The notes beneath the pieces are model-generated. The model searched no databases. It was not told the origin of the DNA and was given only the letters and a program-made list of their open reading frames with translations. Shown piece after piece: positions 1 to 8,715 of a stretch of DNA of 52,105 bases (position 1 is its first letter; each line of letters opens with the position of its first letter). The position numbers and the translations under genes were made by a program. Source of the stretch: Dactylosporangium siamense (GTDB lineage: Bacteria; Actinomycetota; Actinomycetes; Mycobacteriales; Micromonosporaceae); contig NZ_BONQ01000185.1 of NCBI RefSeq assembly GCF_016862795.1, positions 1 to 52,105 of the forward strand. The letters run 5' to 3'.

Positions 1-520
1 CGCCGTGACGCGGAACGTGTACCCGGTGCCGTTGGTCAGGCCGGTGACCGTACACGTCAACGGCGGCGTGAACGGCGAAGTCAACGTGCACGTCTTGCCG
101 GACTGCGACACGCCGCCCGCGTAGGCCTGCACGGTGTAGGACGTGATGGCGTTGCCGCCGTCGGAGAGCGGCGCGGTCCACGTCACATCCGCCTGGCCCT
201 GGCCCGCGGTCGCCGTGCCGATCGTGGGCGCGCCCGGCGCCGTGCCGGCGGGGGCCGTTGGGGTGACCGGCGCCGACTCGGCCGAATCGGCACCCGCGCC
301 GGAGCCGTTGGTCGCCGTCACCTTGAACGTGTAGGCGGTGCCGCCGGTCAGGCCGGTCACCGTGCACGTCAGCGGCGGCGTGAACGGCGAGCTCAGCGTG
401 CACGTCCTGCCGGACTGCAGCACGCCCCCGGCGTACGCCTGCGCGGTGTACGCCGTGATCAGCGAGCCGCCGCTCAGGGCCGGCGGCTCCCACGCCACGT
501 CCGCCTGGCCGCTGCCGGCC
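1..520 (-). repeat. Near-identical tandem fibronectin III coding repeats
   Basis: The stretch around 1-190 and the stretch around 313-500 match closely at DNA level with an offset of 312 bases (104 codons). Both encode a QAYAGGV-QSG-TCTL-SPFTPPLTCTVTGLT block. The similarity at synonymous positions suggests recent duplication or gene conversion of one domain. Confidence 0.7.
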
Positions 521-1575
521 GTCGCCGCCGCCTGCGTCGGGTTGCCGGGGATGCTGGTCTGCGGGGAGGCGACCACGATCTTGCCGTCGCTGCCGGTGGT
601 GACGTACAGCCGGCCGCTGCCGCCCGGGTCGACGGCGACGCCCTCGGCGGGCACGCTGCCCGGCAGCGTGATCGTGTCGCTGGGCTCGACCGGCAGGGCG
701 TTGGCGAACGAGTCGGCGCGGTACACGTAGACGCCCTGCGATCCGCTGCCCGAGGTCGCGTAGACCGTCTCGCTGTCGGGGCTGACCGCGATCTGCCCGA
801 CGGTCCCGCTCTGCGCGATCGTGGCACCCTTGCGCGCATAGGTGGTGGCGTCGAACGCGTACACGCCGCTGCCGGCGCCGAGGTAGAACGTCTGGCCGTC
901 GGGGGCGACCGCCAGGGACGTCGTCATGGAGCCGATGGGCGGGTTCATCACGCCCGGCCAGCTGGCGGTGTTGTTCGACGTGTCGAGGACCCAGACGGTC
1001 GAGTCGGCGTGCGCGATGAGGACCTTGCCGGCGCCGGGGACGAAGCCGACCGCGACCGGGTTCATCGCGGTCGGCACGGTCTGTGCGACGATCCCGCCGG
1101 TGGCGCCGTCGATGACGGTGACGCTGCCGAGGCCGAAGTTCGCCACGTACACGCGCGGGTTGCCGCTGACGGTGCCGGCGGTGACGCCCTTCGGCATGTT
1201 GTTGACCATCGTGGGGCCCATGGACATGCCGGTGGACGTGGCGTAGGCGAACACGGTGTTCATGCCGGTCATCGACACGTACGCCCGCGAGCTGTCGGGA
1301 GTGAACGCGACGCCCGTCGGGGTCAGGCCGGCCGACACCCGGTTCGTGGAGTACGGCAGCGAGGTCGTGTCCATCGTGACGACCTCGTTGCTGCCGGTCG
1401 CCGCCGCGTACACGTACTGCCCGTTCGGGCTCACCGCGACCTGGTACACCGAGGCGCCGGCGCTCACGGCGGTGGTGCTGAACGTGGCGGCGCGCGCCGG
1501 CGCCGGCACGACCACTGCCCCGAGCGCGGCGGCGAGGGCAACGGCGGCAACGGCTCGCCAGGCGTGGAACGACAC
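1..1575 (-). CDS. Secreted YVTN beta-propeller protein with fibronectin III domains (partial)
   Basis: The C-terminus is cut by the window edge; 525 residues are visible. It starts at a GTG with no strong ribosome binding site; no in-frame ATG lies just upstream. Residues 1-30 form a signal peptide ending in an ARA-A type site. Residues about 35-340 are repeated blades with motifs such as VAVSPNGQYVYAAA, VAFTPDSSRAYVS and IAVSPDSETVYATS, typical of YVTN/lactonase-like beta-propellers. From about 345 on, two fibronectin type III domains follow, each ending in TCTVTGLT-G-T-YTF-VTA. Such proteins are extracellular and usually bind or anchor; no catalytic site is visible. The product of a flanking ABC or enzyme gene cannot be inferred because the downstream side is missing. 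Function unknown. Confidence 0.85.
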   Translation of the reverse strand, partial: MSFHAWRAVAAVALAAALGAVVVPAPARAATFSTTAVSAGASVYQVAVSPNGQYVYAAATGSNEVVTMDTTSLPYSTNRVSAGLTPTGVAFTPDSSRAYVSMTGMNTVFAYATSTGMSMGPTMVNNMPKGVTAGTVSGNPRVYVANFGLGSVTVIDGATGGIVAQTVPTAMNPVAVGFVPGAGKVLIAHADSTVWVLDTSNNTASWPGVMNPPIGSMTTSLAVAPDGQTFYLGAGSGVYAFDATTYARKGATIAQSGTVGQIAVSPDSETVYATSGSGSQGVYVYRADSFANALPVEPSDTITLPGSVPAEGVAVDPGGSGRLYVTTGSDGKIVVASPQTSIPGNPTQAAATAGSGQADVAWEPPALSGGSLITAYTAQAYAGGVLQSGRTCTLSSPFTPPLTCTVTGLTGGTAYTFKVTATNGSGAGADSAESAPVTPTAPAGTAPGAPTIGTATAGQGQADVTWTAPLSDGGNAITSYTVQAYAGGVSQSGKTCTLTSPFTPPLTCTVTGLTNGTGYTFRVTA

Positions 1576-1684
1576 GACCGAATTAAACCGTTTTGCGGAT
1601 AGTTCGCGGGTGATTTTGCGGTAATGAGGTGACTTGGCGGGCCGATGCTGGAGGTGGTTCCTGTTCCGGCTCCCGTGGACGTCG

Positions 1685-4600
1685 TCACCGGCGGGCGCGG
1701 GCCACGACCTCGTCGTCGGTGAGCGGGGCCCGGGGATGATGGCTGAGGCACAGCGGCGTCCGCACCAGCTGCGGTGGCTCGCCCTCCACCGTGACGTAGA
1801 ACTCGCCCGACGTGAGCAGTCCCAGGTCGGGGATGTCGCCGCCCTTCATCCGGGCCATCTCCCGGGCCGCCTCGATCTGCACCGGCGCGTTGAGCAGGCC
1901 GAAGAACTGGGTCGTGGCGTTGCCCGCGATCCGGTTGTGCAGGCCCTTCGGCGCCTGGGTCGCGAAGATCAGGCCGAGCCCGTACTTGCGGGCCTGGGAG
2001 GCGAGGGCGAGGGTGCTCTGGGTGCAGGCCGTCATCGCACCCGACGGCGCCAGGGTCTGGGCCTCGTCCATCACGAACAGGCCGAGCAACGGCCGGTCGG
2101 CGGCCGGGTGCTTCTTGATCCAGGCGAACAGCGCCATCTGCAGCTGGTTGACGAAGCCCTGGCGGGCCTCCTCGGCCGGCAGGCCGATCAGGCTGATCAC
2201 CGAGATCCGGGCGCGCTTGCCGGCCGTCGGCGTGAGCAGCACGCCGGGATCCGCCGGTGCCCCGCTGCCGGCGAACAGCGGGTCGTTGTCCATCGAGGCG
2301 GTGAGCGTCTGCGCCAGACCGGCGGCGATCTTGTCCGCGCCGTCGAGGCCACTGACCCCGGCGGGAAGGTCCGCGAGGAGGTGGATGAGGCCGGGGACGT
2401 CGCGGCCGCCCTGCCGGGCGTAGTGCTCCACCGCGCGGCGCAGGACCGCCAGGCCCAGGTGCACCTTGGCGGCCCGCCCGGCGAGCTGGGCGCGCGGGGC
2501 CAGGGCGGCCACCGCGGCCTCGACCGCCTCGGCGAACTCGTCCGGGTCGTCGCGCACCTGGCCGAAGTCCGGGAGCGGCTGGAAACTCAACGGCCGGCCC
2601 GACTCACGGCGCGGGGTCCAGACCACGACCTCGGTGCCGGCCAGGTACTCCTCCGCGCGTTCCCGATCGCCGGATCCCCACCATCGCGGTGGCTCCGGCC
2701 ACGCGTCGCCGAGCCGGGCCAGGTCGTTGTTGGGGTCCAGGACGATGGCGGACACGCCCTGCAGCGCGCACTCCTCGATGAGCCGGCGGATGAGCACCGT
2801 CTTGCCCGAGCCCGAGCCGGCGAAGATCGCCACGTGCTTGCGCAGGGCCTCCAGCGGCACGCGCACGGCGTCGCCGCCCCGCCCCTCGCGGCCCAGCACC
2901 AACTCGTGAACCTCCGCCGCGGCCGGCGGCGCACTCGAACCGGCCCAGTCATCGGCGTCGGCGAGGGCCTCCTTGAACAGTTTGACCTGCGCCGCCGGCC
3001 GGTGTTTGACCAGCCACGCCTGTAGGTCCACCGGGTTCTCGTCGCGCAGTCCGTGCAATGCGGCGAGCACCCTCAGGTCCGCCTCGTCGACGCCCACCGT
3101 CAGGCCGCCGTCGCGGTGAAACTCCTCGACCGCCAGCCGCGTCTTGGCCCCCGACGACCACGGGCCGTTGCGCACGAGGATCAGCTTGCGCTTGGCCACC
3201 GCCGCGGTCAGCCCGGCGGCGGTGCGGGCCCGGCGGACCCGGTTCAGCGCGGCGATCGCGTGGTGGGTGTCGCTGACCGCCCGGAAGCACCAGTGCACCT
3301 GATCCTCGGTCGCCTCGTCGAGGGTACGGCGCAGCCTCGCGTGCAGGTCCGGCTTCTCACTGGGCGGCGGGTCCAGGGTGAACACCTCGGCGTTCACCCC
3401 GTGCTCCAGGATCCAGGCGGTCAGGCCGGCGGTGAGCAGGGCCGGGAACGTGGTGTCCTCGGTGTCGGGATCGAGCGGGGACGCGACGTCGGCATCGCGT
3501 TTGAGCGCCTCGAACCGCGCGTCGATCCGGGTGATGACGTCGTCGGCCACCTCGGGCACCACCACGACGGGCGGTGCCGGCTCCTCGGCCTCGTCCAGCT
3601 CCCCGGACAGGCTCGTCAGCTCCCGGACCACGCCGGTCTTCAGACAGTCCCGGACGTGCCGGTCGATCTCCTTGAGCAGCTGCCGCGGCGTGTACTTGTC
3701 GACCTCCGCGAACACCGATTCCCGCACCGGCCACGTGGTGTAGTCCGGCACGAACCCGATGTCGTGGTACCGGGCGGTGAACCGACGCTCGACGATCTCC
3801 CGGGCGATGTCGGCGTCCAGGATGCCCTTCAGCGACGAGCAGAGGCGAAACCGGTCGGCAGTGGTATTGGTCGCCCGGTTGATGATGAGCGTCCAGGTCG
3901 CCGGTAGGCAGGCGACCACAACAAGCGTGCGGCGGGTGCGTTCCCGCAGCCGCAGCAGACCGCTGCCCATCTGTTCCAGGGCCAGCGCCTGCCGCTGACC
4001 GGCCTGCTCGTCCGTGTTGAGTGCCAGGTCGGCGCTGAGCGACGCCTGGGCCACCAACGTGTCGATCTGGTCGACCGCGATCACCGACGGTCCGGTCAGT
4101 GCCAGCAGCAGCGACAGGTCGCGGACGATGTCCTCGGCGGTGTGCGGCCGGCGGCGGATCCCCCACTCCTTGCGTTCGCCGGCGACAGACTCGTCGTCGG
4201 AGATGAAGTAGGCGTCGGCCACGTCGCGGTGCTCGGACTGTGGGGAGGCGCTGAGGGCGAGCGCCCGCGCGGTGTCCGAGGCCGTGTCGGCCACATACGA
4301 ATCGAATTCCCTGAGCCCTTCGAGGAACTCGTTCAGTGCTTTCGGGGTCAGCTCGATCTCGCCCATGACGGCGCGGCGGGCGGCCCGTGGCGCACCGATG
4401 CGCGAACACAGGCGGCGCAGCAGCAGCCGCAACTGGTTCCCGCCGTCGGCGACCGGCCGGGCCAGGCTCTCCCGCAGGTGGGCCAGGACGTTGGGCCAGA
4501 AGGTCTGTTCGTCGAGCAGGCTGACGAGGAAGAAGTACCCGCCCTGCTCCTGCACGCGCTGCCGGACCCCGCCGAGCAGGTGGGTCTTGCCCGATCCCCG

Positions 4601-4795
4601 CCGGCCCAGCAACGCCAGGCCGATCGGGTTGGAGTCGGTGCAGGCCGCCGCATCCGCGACCCCGTCCCGGAGCTCCTGCACGACGTCGGTGTGCAGGCCA
4701 TCGACGTGGAACGGCGACGGCCGCCAGGCGTCGTCCGGCACCGGCGCCCAGGTGAGCCGGAGCGCGGCGAGTGCGGCGAGGTCCTGTCCGGTCAT
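1685..4795 (-). CDS. Two-ATPase protein: N-terminal AAA/STAND-like domain plus C-terminal HerA-type ATPase
   Basis: 1036 residues from the ATG that overlaps the upstream stop as ATGA; a longer frame exists but its extra N-terminus is shadow sequence of the upstream gene. The first ATPase has Walker A GRRGSGKT at 64-71, a Walker B-like SVIAVD at 237-242 and a sensor-like LVVVACLP near 291-298, resembling AAA/Orc-Cdc6 or STAND modules. The second has Walker A AGSGSGKT at 659-666 and Walker B LFVMDE at 906-911, followed by a long HerA/DUF87-type C-terminus with SQARKYGLGLIFATQAPKG. HerA-type ATPases are hexameric DNA translocases. Residues about 440-640 form an unassigned linker domain. It is the last gene of a three-gene operon, translationally coupled to a winged-helix protein. 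A role in DNA handling within a defence or conflict system is inference. Confidence 0.85.
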   Translation of the reverse strand: MTGQDLAALAALRLTWAPVPDDAWRPSPFHVDGLHTDVVQELRDGVADAAACTDSNPIGLALLGRRGSGKTHLLGGVRQRVQEQGGYFFLVSLLDEQTFWPNVLAHLRESLARPVADGGNQLRLLLRRLCSRIGAPRAARRAVMGEIELTPKALNEFLEGLREFDSYVADTASDTARALALSASPQSEHRDVADAYFISDDESVAGERKEWGIRRRPHTAEDIVRDLSLLLALTGPSVIAVDQIDTLVAQASLSADLALNTDEQAGQRQALALEQMGSGLLRLRERTRRTLVVVACLPATWTLIINRATNTTADRFRLCSSLKGILDADIAREIVERRFTARYHDIGFVPDYTTWPVRESVFAEVDKYTPRQLLKEIDRHVRDCLKTGVVRELTSLSGELDEAEEPAPPVVVVPEVADDVITRIDARFEALKRDADVASPLDPDTEDTTFPALLTAGLTAWILEHGVNAEVFTLDPPPSEKPDLHARLRRTLDEATEDQVHWCFRAVSDTHHAIAALNRVRRARTAAGLTAAVAKRKLILVRNGPWSSGAKTRLAVEEFHRDGGLTVGVDEADLRVLAALHGLRDENPVDLQAWLVKHRPAAQVKLFKEALADADDWAGSSAPPAAAEVHELVLGREGRGGDAVRVPLEALRKHVAIFAGSGSGKTVLIRRLIEECALQGVSAIVLDPNNDLARLGDAWPEPPRWWGSGDRERAEEYLAGTEVVVWTPRRESGRPLSFQPLPDFGQVRDDPDEFAEAVEAAVAALAPRAQLAGRAAKVHLGLAVLRRAVEHYARQGGRDVPGLIHLLADLPAGVSGLDGADKIAAGLAQTLTASMDNDPLFAGSGAPADPGVLLTPTAGKRARISVISLIGLPAEEARQGFVNQLQMALFAWIKKHPAADRPLLGLFVMDEAQTLAPSGAMTACTQSTLALASQARKYGLGLIFATQAPKGLHNRIAGNATTQFFGLLNAPVQIEAAREMARMKGGDIPDLGLLTSGEFYVTVEGEPPQLVRTPLCLSHHPRAPLTDDEVVARARR

Positions 4796-5400
4796 CGCAG
4801 CCCGATCGACAGCAGATGGCGATTCTCGCCGCCGATCCGCACGGCCGCCCGCCGTTCCTCGACCTTCAACGTCTTCTGGTTGTCCTCGGGCTCGAGTTCG
4901 ACGTCGGGGGAGTCGAGCAGCCGCTCCAGCGCCTTGTCGAGGTCGTCCTTCGACACGTCGGCGAACCTCGGGCGCAGGCGGCTCAGGCTGACCCACGCCC
5001 CGGGTTCAGTGGTCAGCTCGGCGTAGGCCGCCCGGATCCGCTCCTCCAGGCCGCGGTGCCCGTTGACCGCAGCCACGCGCGGCCGGTCGAGCTGCGCGTT
5101 GTGGAGGGCTGACAGCGCGGCCCAGAGCTGCTGCTCCCGGCCATTGCTTTTGCCCTTGTCGGACCGGTCTTCGGCGATCTGGCCGCCGAGCAGTTTCGTG
5201 CCGGTCTTCGACAGGGTGTGGTGGTAGGTGCTGCCCACCTTTTGCGAGTCCACGTAACCAAGCCCGTTGAGCCGGGCGTAGCTGTCGCCGATGAGCCGGA
5301 CGCCGTAGGCCGTGTCCAGCTCCTTGTTGGAGATCTCCCGGCCCTCGATCTGCAGCAGGATGAGGAACGCGTAGTCCGTGGGGGTCAGGTCGCCGGCCAT
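4792..5400 (-). CDS. Double winged-helix DNA-binding-like protein
   Basis: 202 residues. The ATG is preceded by AAAGGA at good spacing. Residues about 1-85 look like a MarR/PadR-type winged helix (TPTDYAFLILLQIEGREISNKEL, then a YxRLNGLGYVDSQK recognition and wing region). Residues about 130-202 look like a second winged helix ending in RRAAVRIGGENRHLLSIG, a pattern I associate with accessory subunits of large ATPases, though I cannot name a family. It lies 16 bp after the HTH/P-loop gene and its TGA overlaps the ATG of the AAA/HerA gene, so the two products are probably made together and may form a complex. A DNA-loading adaptor or repressor role is possible. No enzyme motif is visible. Confidence 0.75.
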   Translation of the reverse strand: MAGDLTPTDYAFLILLQIEGREISNKELDTAYGVRLIGDSYARLNGLGYVDSQKVGSTYHHTLSKTGTKLLGGQIAEDRSDKGKSNGREQQLWAALSALHNAQLDRPRVAAVNGHRGLEERIRAAYAELTTEPGAWVSLSRLRPRFADVSKDDLDKALERLLDSPDVELEPEDNQKTLKVEERRAAVRIGGENRHLLSIGLR

Positions 5401-5416
5401 GTGGGGTCCTTTCGGG

Positions 5417-7594
5417 TTATCGGGTGGGGGGACGGGGGGCGCCGTCGGCGGTCAGCCCGAACGCGCGCAGCTCGGCCAGCTGCTCGATCGGCATCGTCTC
5501 GTGGGCGGTGTGCAGGGCCATGAGCCGGTCGGCCGCGCCGTGGGTGCCCGCGTCCAGCTCGGTGTGCAGCCCCTCCAGGTCGCGCAGCTCGAAGAGCAGG
5601 CCGCACAGCTGCCAGGCCGCCTCCGGGTCGCCGCCGGCGGTGGCCCGCAGCGCGGCCAGTTCCGACGCCGCTCCAGCGGCCCGCACCACCGCCTCGTGGA
5701 CCTTCGAGAGGCGCCGCCGCGCCGCCTCGTCGCCGTCGTCCGCCCGGGCCCGCAGCTCGTCCACGTCGCCCCAGGCGACGTGCAGGTCGGCGAGGGCCTC
5801 GGCGGCGTACTCGTGCCCGTCGTCGGCGCGCTCCCGCAGCTCCCGCAGGCAGCCGTGCCTGGCGAGGTCCTCGACCAGCTCCTCGCCGGCGACGGCCTCA
5901 CCGGCGTCCGCCCGGGCGCGCAGGGCGTCGCGGCGGCCACCGTCGTCGAGGATCTCCACGAGCCGCCGGCGCGCGACCGGATCCCGCAGCGCCAAGGGTC
6001 GGAGCTGGTCCAAGCGCTGGCGGAGCGCCTCGACGGCGGCGAGGCAGTCGCCGGCAACGCCGTCCGAGGGGTCCGCGGCGAGCCTGCGGTGCAGCACCTC
6101 GACGGCCCGTCCGAACCGGTCCTGGCGGGCCAGCAGCCGGGCGAGTTCCACGGCTGCGGCGCCGTCTCCGAACGCGCCGGCGAGCCGTTCCAGGGCCTGT
6201 TCGGTGTACTCGTACCGCAGCCGGGCGGTGGCGCTGTCGGCGATGCGGCGCAGGTCCGCCGGCCGGTCGGTCCGGGCGATCAACGCCTGCCAGGCCTCGT
6301 GCGGGACGCGTTCGGCCCGCCGCTGCCGCCGCAGGTGCTGCGCCAGGTAGTCCGCGACGGTGTACCCGGCGAAGGTGCCGGGCCGGCCACCGTCGGACGC
6401 CGACAGCGCCGACACGTCGCCGTACAGCGACTGGGTGGCGTACGGGACGGCCTCGGCCAGCCAATGCTCCTGTGGCTTCACCCGCCACTGTCCGGTCAGG
6501 TACCCGGCCATCGCGTCGACCAGCAGGTGCTCGCTCAACGGCGACTGGACGCCGAGGCGGTGCGCGTCGGCCGCCGCGTTGATCATCGCCTTGGCGTAGG
6601 GGCGCGCCTGCTCCCAGTGGAGGACCAGGGCGGGCCCGCCGGCCAGCACCTGGGTCAGGCCCGCGTCGCGGGTCTCCAGCGCGATCCGGATCCGGGCGTC
6701 CTCCGCGGCCTTCGCGTGGGCGCGTTCGCGCTCGTCGGCGGTGAAGTCGTCCGCGACGCTGATGACGGTCGCGCTGCGCAGCAGCCGGCGGATGTCGTCG
6801 GCGCCGGTCGGGTCGGACTGCCCGCCGACGAGCCGCGCGTCGTAGTGGTCGGGCCACAGCGTCCCGACGACGATGTTCGGCTTGCGGGTCAGCGCACGGA
6901 CACACTCCGCCGACAGCGGGGGATGGCTGCCGAGGTAGCGCTGGAGCTCGTCGAGCCAGAAGATCGTCTGGCCGGGCGGATCGTGCCGGAGCTCCAGCAG
7001 TTCCTCGGTCTCGGCCGGCTGCACGAGGTACCAGTTCGGCGCCACGTCGTGGATCGCCTCGTACAGCGACCGCGTCTTGCCCGTCGACGACCCGCCGACC
7101 AGGATCACGAAGCTTCCGCGCTCGACCACGCTCGTCAGTGCCGCGCGCAACCGGAAGTCGAACTCCCGCTCGACGTATGCGGGCAGGTCATCGGCCGCGT
7201 CGGGCGCCATGATCGCGCTGTGGATGCCGAGCTCGCGCGGGGACGCCGTGTCGAAGCGGTCGGTGCCGGCCGCGCGCTGGGCGGCGCCCCGCTCCCCGGC
7301 CTTGATCCGCCGGTGCGCGGCGAGCCACGACTGCCGCACGTGTGACGGCTCCTCGCACAGGGCGAGCAGGCTCTCCAGGGCCTGCTCGCCGAGCAGGGTC
7401 TGACCCCTGAACGCGTCGCTCAGTGTGGCCCGTTTCAGCGCCAGGTGCGGACCGTTCCATGCGCTGGTGCGCTTCTCGATCTGGGACAGTGACAATCCCT
7501 TGCCCTGGCTGAGGGCTCGAAGCGCGGCGCCGAATTCGCTTTTCGTGCGCACTCGGGAGAGGTCGGCGGCGGTTCCGGGCGTCAGCGTGCTCAC
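5417..7594 (-). CDS. XRE-type HTH plus P-loop (nSTAND-like) protein with C-terminal helical repeats
   Basis: 725 residues, GTG start directly after a G-rich run that may serve as the ribosome binding site. Residues about 18-80 form the actinobacterial HTH type seen before STAND-like NTPases (GLSLSQIEKRTSAW, then KRATLSDAFRGQTLL). Walker A is GGSSTGKT at 167-174 and Walker B IFWLDE at 211-216. From about residue 430 the chain becomes Arg/Ala/Asp/Glu-rich with short recurring helical units such as ELRARADDGDEAA, resembling TPR/HEAT-like sensor repeats. The layout (HTH, NTPase, repeats) matches regulated ATP-dependent conflict proteins described in multicellular bacteria. It is first in the operon, divergent from the cyclase-like gene. 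Ligand and effector are unknown. Confidence 0.8.
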   Translation of the reverse strand: MSTLTPGTAADLSRVRTKSEFGAALRALSQGKGLSLSQIEKRTSAWNGPHLALKRATLSDAFRGQTLLGEQALESLLALCEEPSHVRQSWLAAHRRIKAGERGAAQRAAGTDRFDTASPRELGIHSAIMAPDAADDLPAYVEREFDFRLRAALTSVVERGSFVILVGGSSTGKTRSLYEAIHDVAPNWYLVQPAETEELLELRHDPPGQTIFWLDELQRYLGSHPPLSAECVRALTRKPNIVVGTLWPDHYDARLVGGQSDPTGADDIRRLLRSATVISVADDFTADERERAHAKAAEDARIRIALETRDAGLTQVLAGGPALVLHWEQARPYAKAMINAAADAHRLGVQSPLSEHLLVDAMAGYLTGQWRVKPQEHWLAEAVPYATQSLYGDVSALSASDGGRPGTFAGYTVADYLAQHLRRQRRAERVPHEAWQALIARTDRPADLRRIADSATARLRYEYTEQALERLAGAFGDGAAAVELARLLARQDRFGRAVEVLHRRLAADPSDGVAGDCLAAVEALRQRLDQLRPLALRDPVARRRLVEILDDGGRRDALRARADAGEAVAGEELVEDLARHGCLRELRERADDGHEYAAEALADLHVAWGDVDELRARADDGDEAARRRLSKVHEAVVRAAGAASELAALRATAGGDPEAAWQLCGLLFELRDLEGLHTELDAGTHGAADRLMALHTAHETMPIEQLAELRAFGLTADGAPRPPTR

Positions 7595-7935
7595 CCCCCA
7601 ACCCGTTGGTGCTCGCGGTGTGCACCAGCGGACCTGCGGTCAGGCTATTGACGGCCGGCCCGGAATGCCATCGGCGCTCTTCACTGTCTGGTCCTCCGTT
7701 CGGGTCACGCGTTCCGGCAGTGGTGCCGTCCGGCGCGGCCCTCCGGAGCGTCCGGTGGATCCACCGGACACCGGACGGTCGCGGGGCTGCGTCGCAGCTC
7801 AGCGCGGTGGTGGCCGGCCGGCTGCGGCCGGATCGCTCCGGTTCCGTGGCCGGACGGGTCTCCTGGTTGGTGAACTCATGCCGTCAACCTCGGGAACCCG
7901 GCCGGGACCCCGCCCCATCGCGTCAAGGAGTCCCG
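7595..7935. promoter_or_regulatory. Divergent intergenic region with a perfect 20-bp palindrome at 7750-7769
   Basis: This 341-bp gap separates the HTH/P-loop operon from the cyclase-like gene. It contains GTCCGGTGGATCCACCGGAC, a perfect 20-bp palindrome, flanked by further CCGGAC-like half sites. A site of this length midway between divergent genes is a good operator candidate, for instance for the HTH domain of the adjacent protein. An AAGGAG ribosome binding site precedes the cyclase-like start at 7936. I could not pick convincing -35/-10 boxes. Confidence 0.6.
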
Positions 7936-8655
7936 ATGCAGCAATGGCACACCATCGTCCAGAGCGGTGGCTCTCTTCTGATCTTCGCGGCGACCGCCCT
8001 CAGGCTGATCACGGTGTGGCGGCAGTCGTATCCGCCGCCGCGGCTGGAGGCCGCCGGTGCGACGCAACGGTTCCTCTGCCTGTCGGTCGACGTCCAGGGG
8101 TACGCCCGCAACGACGACCTGCGGCAGGCGCAGATCCAGCACGACCTCATCGACCTGCTCGATCAGGCGGGAGCGCGGGCCGGCCTCGATCGCCGGCGCT
8201 GGATCCGGCAACCCGCCGGCGACGCGGAGCTGGCGCTGATCCCGTACGCCGAGGCGCCGGCCCGGGTGGTCGGCGACTTCTGCCTGGAGCTCGCGGCCGC
8301 GCTGTGGCGGTACAACCGGGTGCGTGACCCGATCACCCGGATGCGGTTGCGCCTGGCGCTCGACGACGGCCCGGCCGACGTCGCCCGCAACGGCTTCGCC
8401 GGCCAGGCGGTCGTCGGCGCCAGCCGCCTGGTCGGCGCGGCACCGCTGCGGCATGCCCTCGCCCTGACCGGCACGGCCGACCTCGCGGTCATGCTGTCCG
8501 ACGGTGTCCACCGCGACTGGGTCCGCAGTGGACGGTCGGCCGTGCGGCCCGGATGGTGCCGGCGGGTCGCGGTCGTGGAGAAGGAGTACGCGGCCGACGC
8601 CTGGCTGTGGCTGCCCGGCGCGGACGTGCACGGCCTGGTCCTGGCCGGGCACTAG
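7936..8655 (+). CDS. Membrane-anchored class III nucleotidyl cyclase-like protein
   Basis: 239 residues; the ATG follows AAGGAG. Residues about 11-28 are a likely membrane helix (GGSLLIFAATALRLITVW). The rest resembles the class III cyclase homology domain. VDVQGY at 51-56 carries the first metal Asp (D52) and GDAELA at 95-100 carries the second (D96). RLRLALDDG near 137-145 corresponds to the RVGIHTG strand, and GASRL at 161-165 keeps the transition-state Arg (R164). The Asn normally four residues before that Arg is replaced by Val, so activity is uncertain. It is shorter than a full-length sensor cyclase and has no visible sensor. It diverges from the HTH/HerA operon; a signalling role in that system is inference. 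Confidence 0.65.
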   Translation: MQQWHTIVQSGGSLLIFAATALRLITVWRQSYPPPRLEAAGATQRFLCLSVDVQGYARNDDLRQAQIQHDLIDLLDQAGARAGLDRRRWIRQPAGDAELALIPYAEAPARVVGDFCLELAAALWRYNRVRDPITRMRLRLALDDGPADVARNGFAGQAVVGASRLVGAAPLRHALALTGTADLAVMLSDGVHRDWVRSGRSAVRPGWCRRVAVVEKEYAADAWLWLPGADVHGLVLAGH

Positions 8656-8715
8656 AGCGGACGGCCTCGTTGCAGGCGGCGGCGGTGGTTTCGGCAGGAT
8701 AGTGCCCGGCCCGGT

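Noticed and set aside
1634-3025. A 463-codon plus-strand frame opposite the HerA region
   Set aside because: Same shadow composition; the opposite strand encodes the HerA ATPase with intact Walker motifs.
5378-7345. A 655-codon plus-strand frame opposite the HTH/P-loop gene
   Set aside because: Low-complexity Arg/Val/Gly/Gln composition typical of antisense frames in GC-rich DNA; the minus strand has clear HTH and P-loop motifs.
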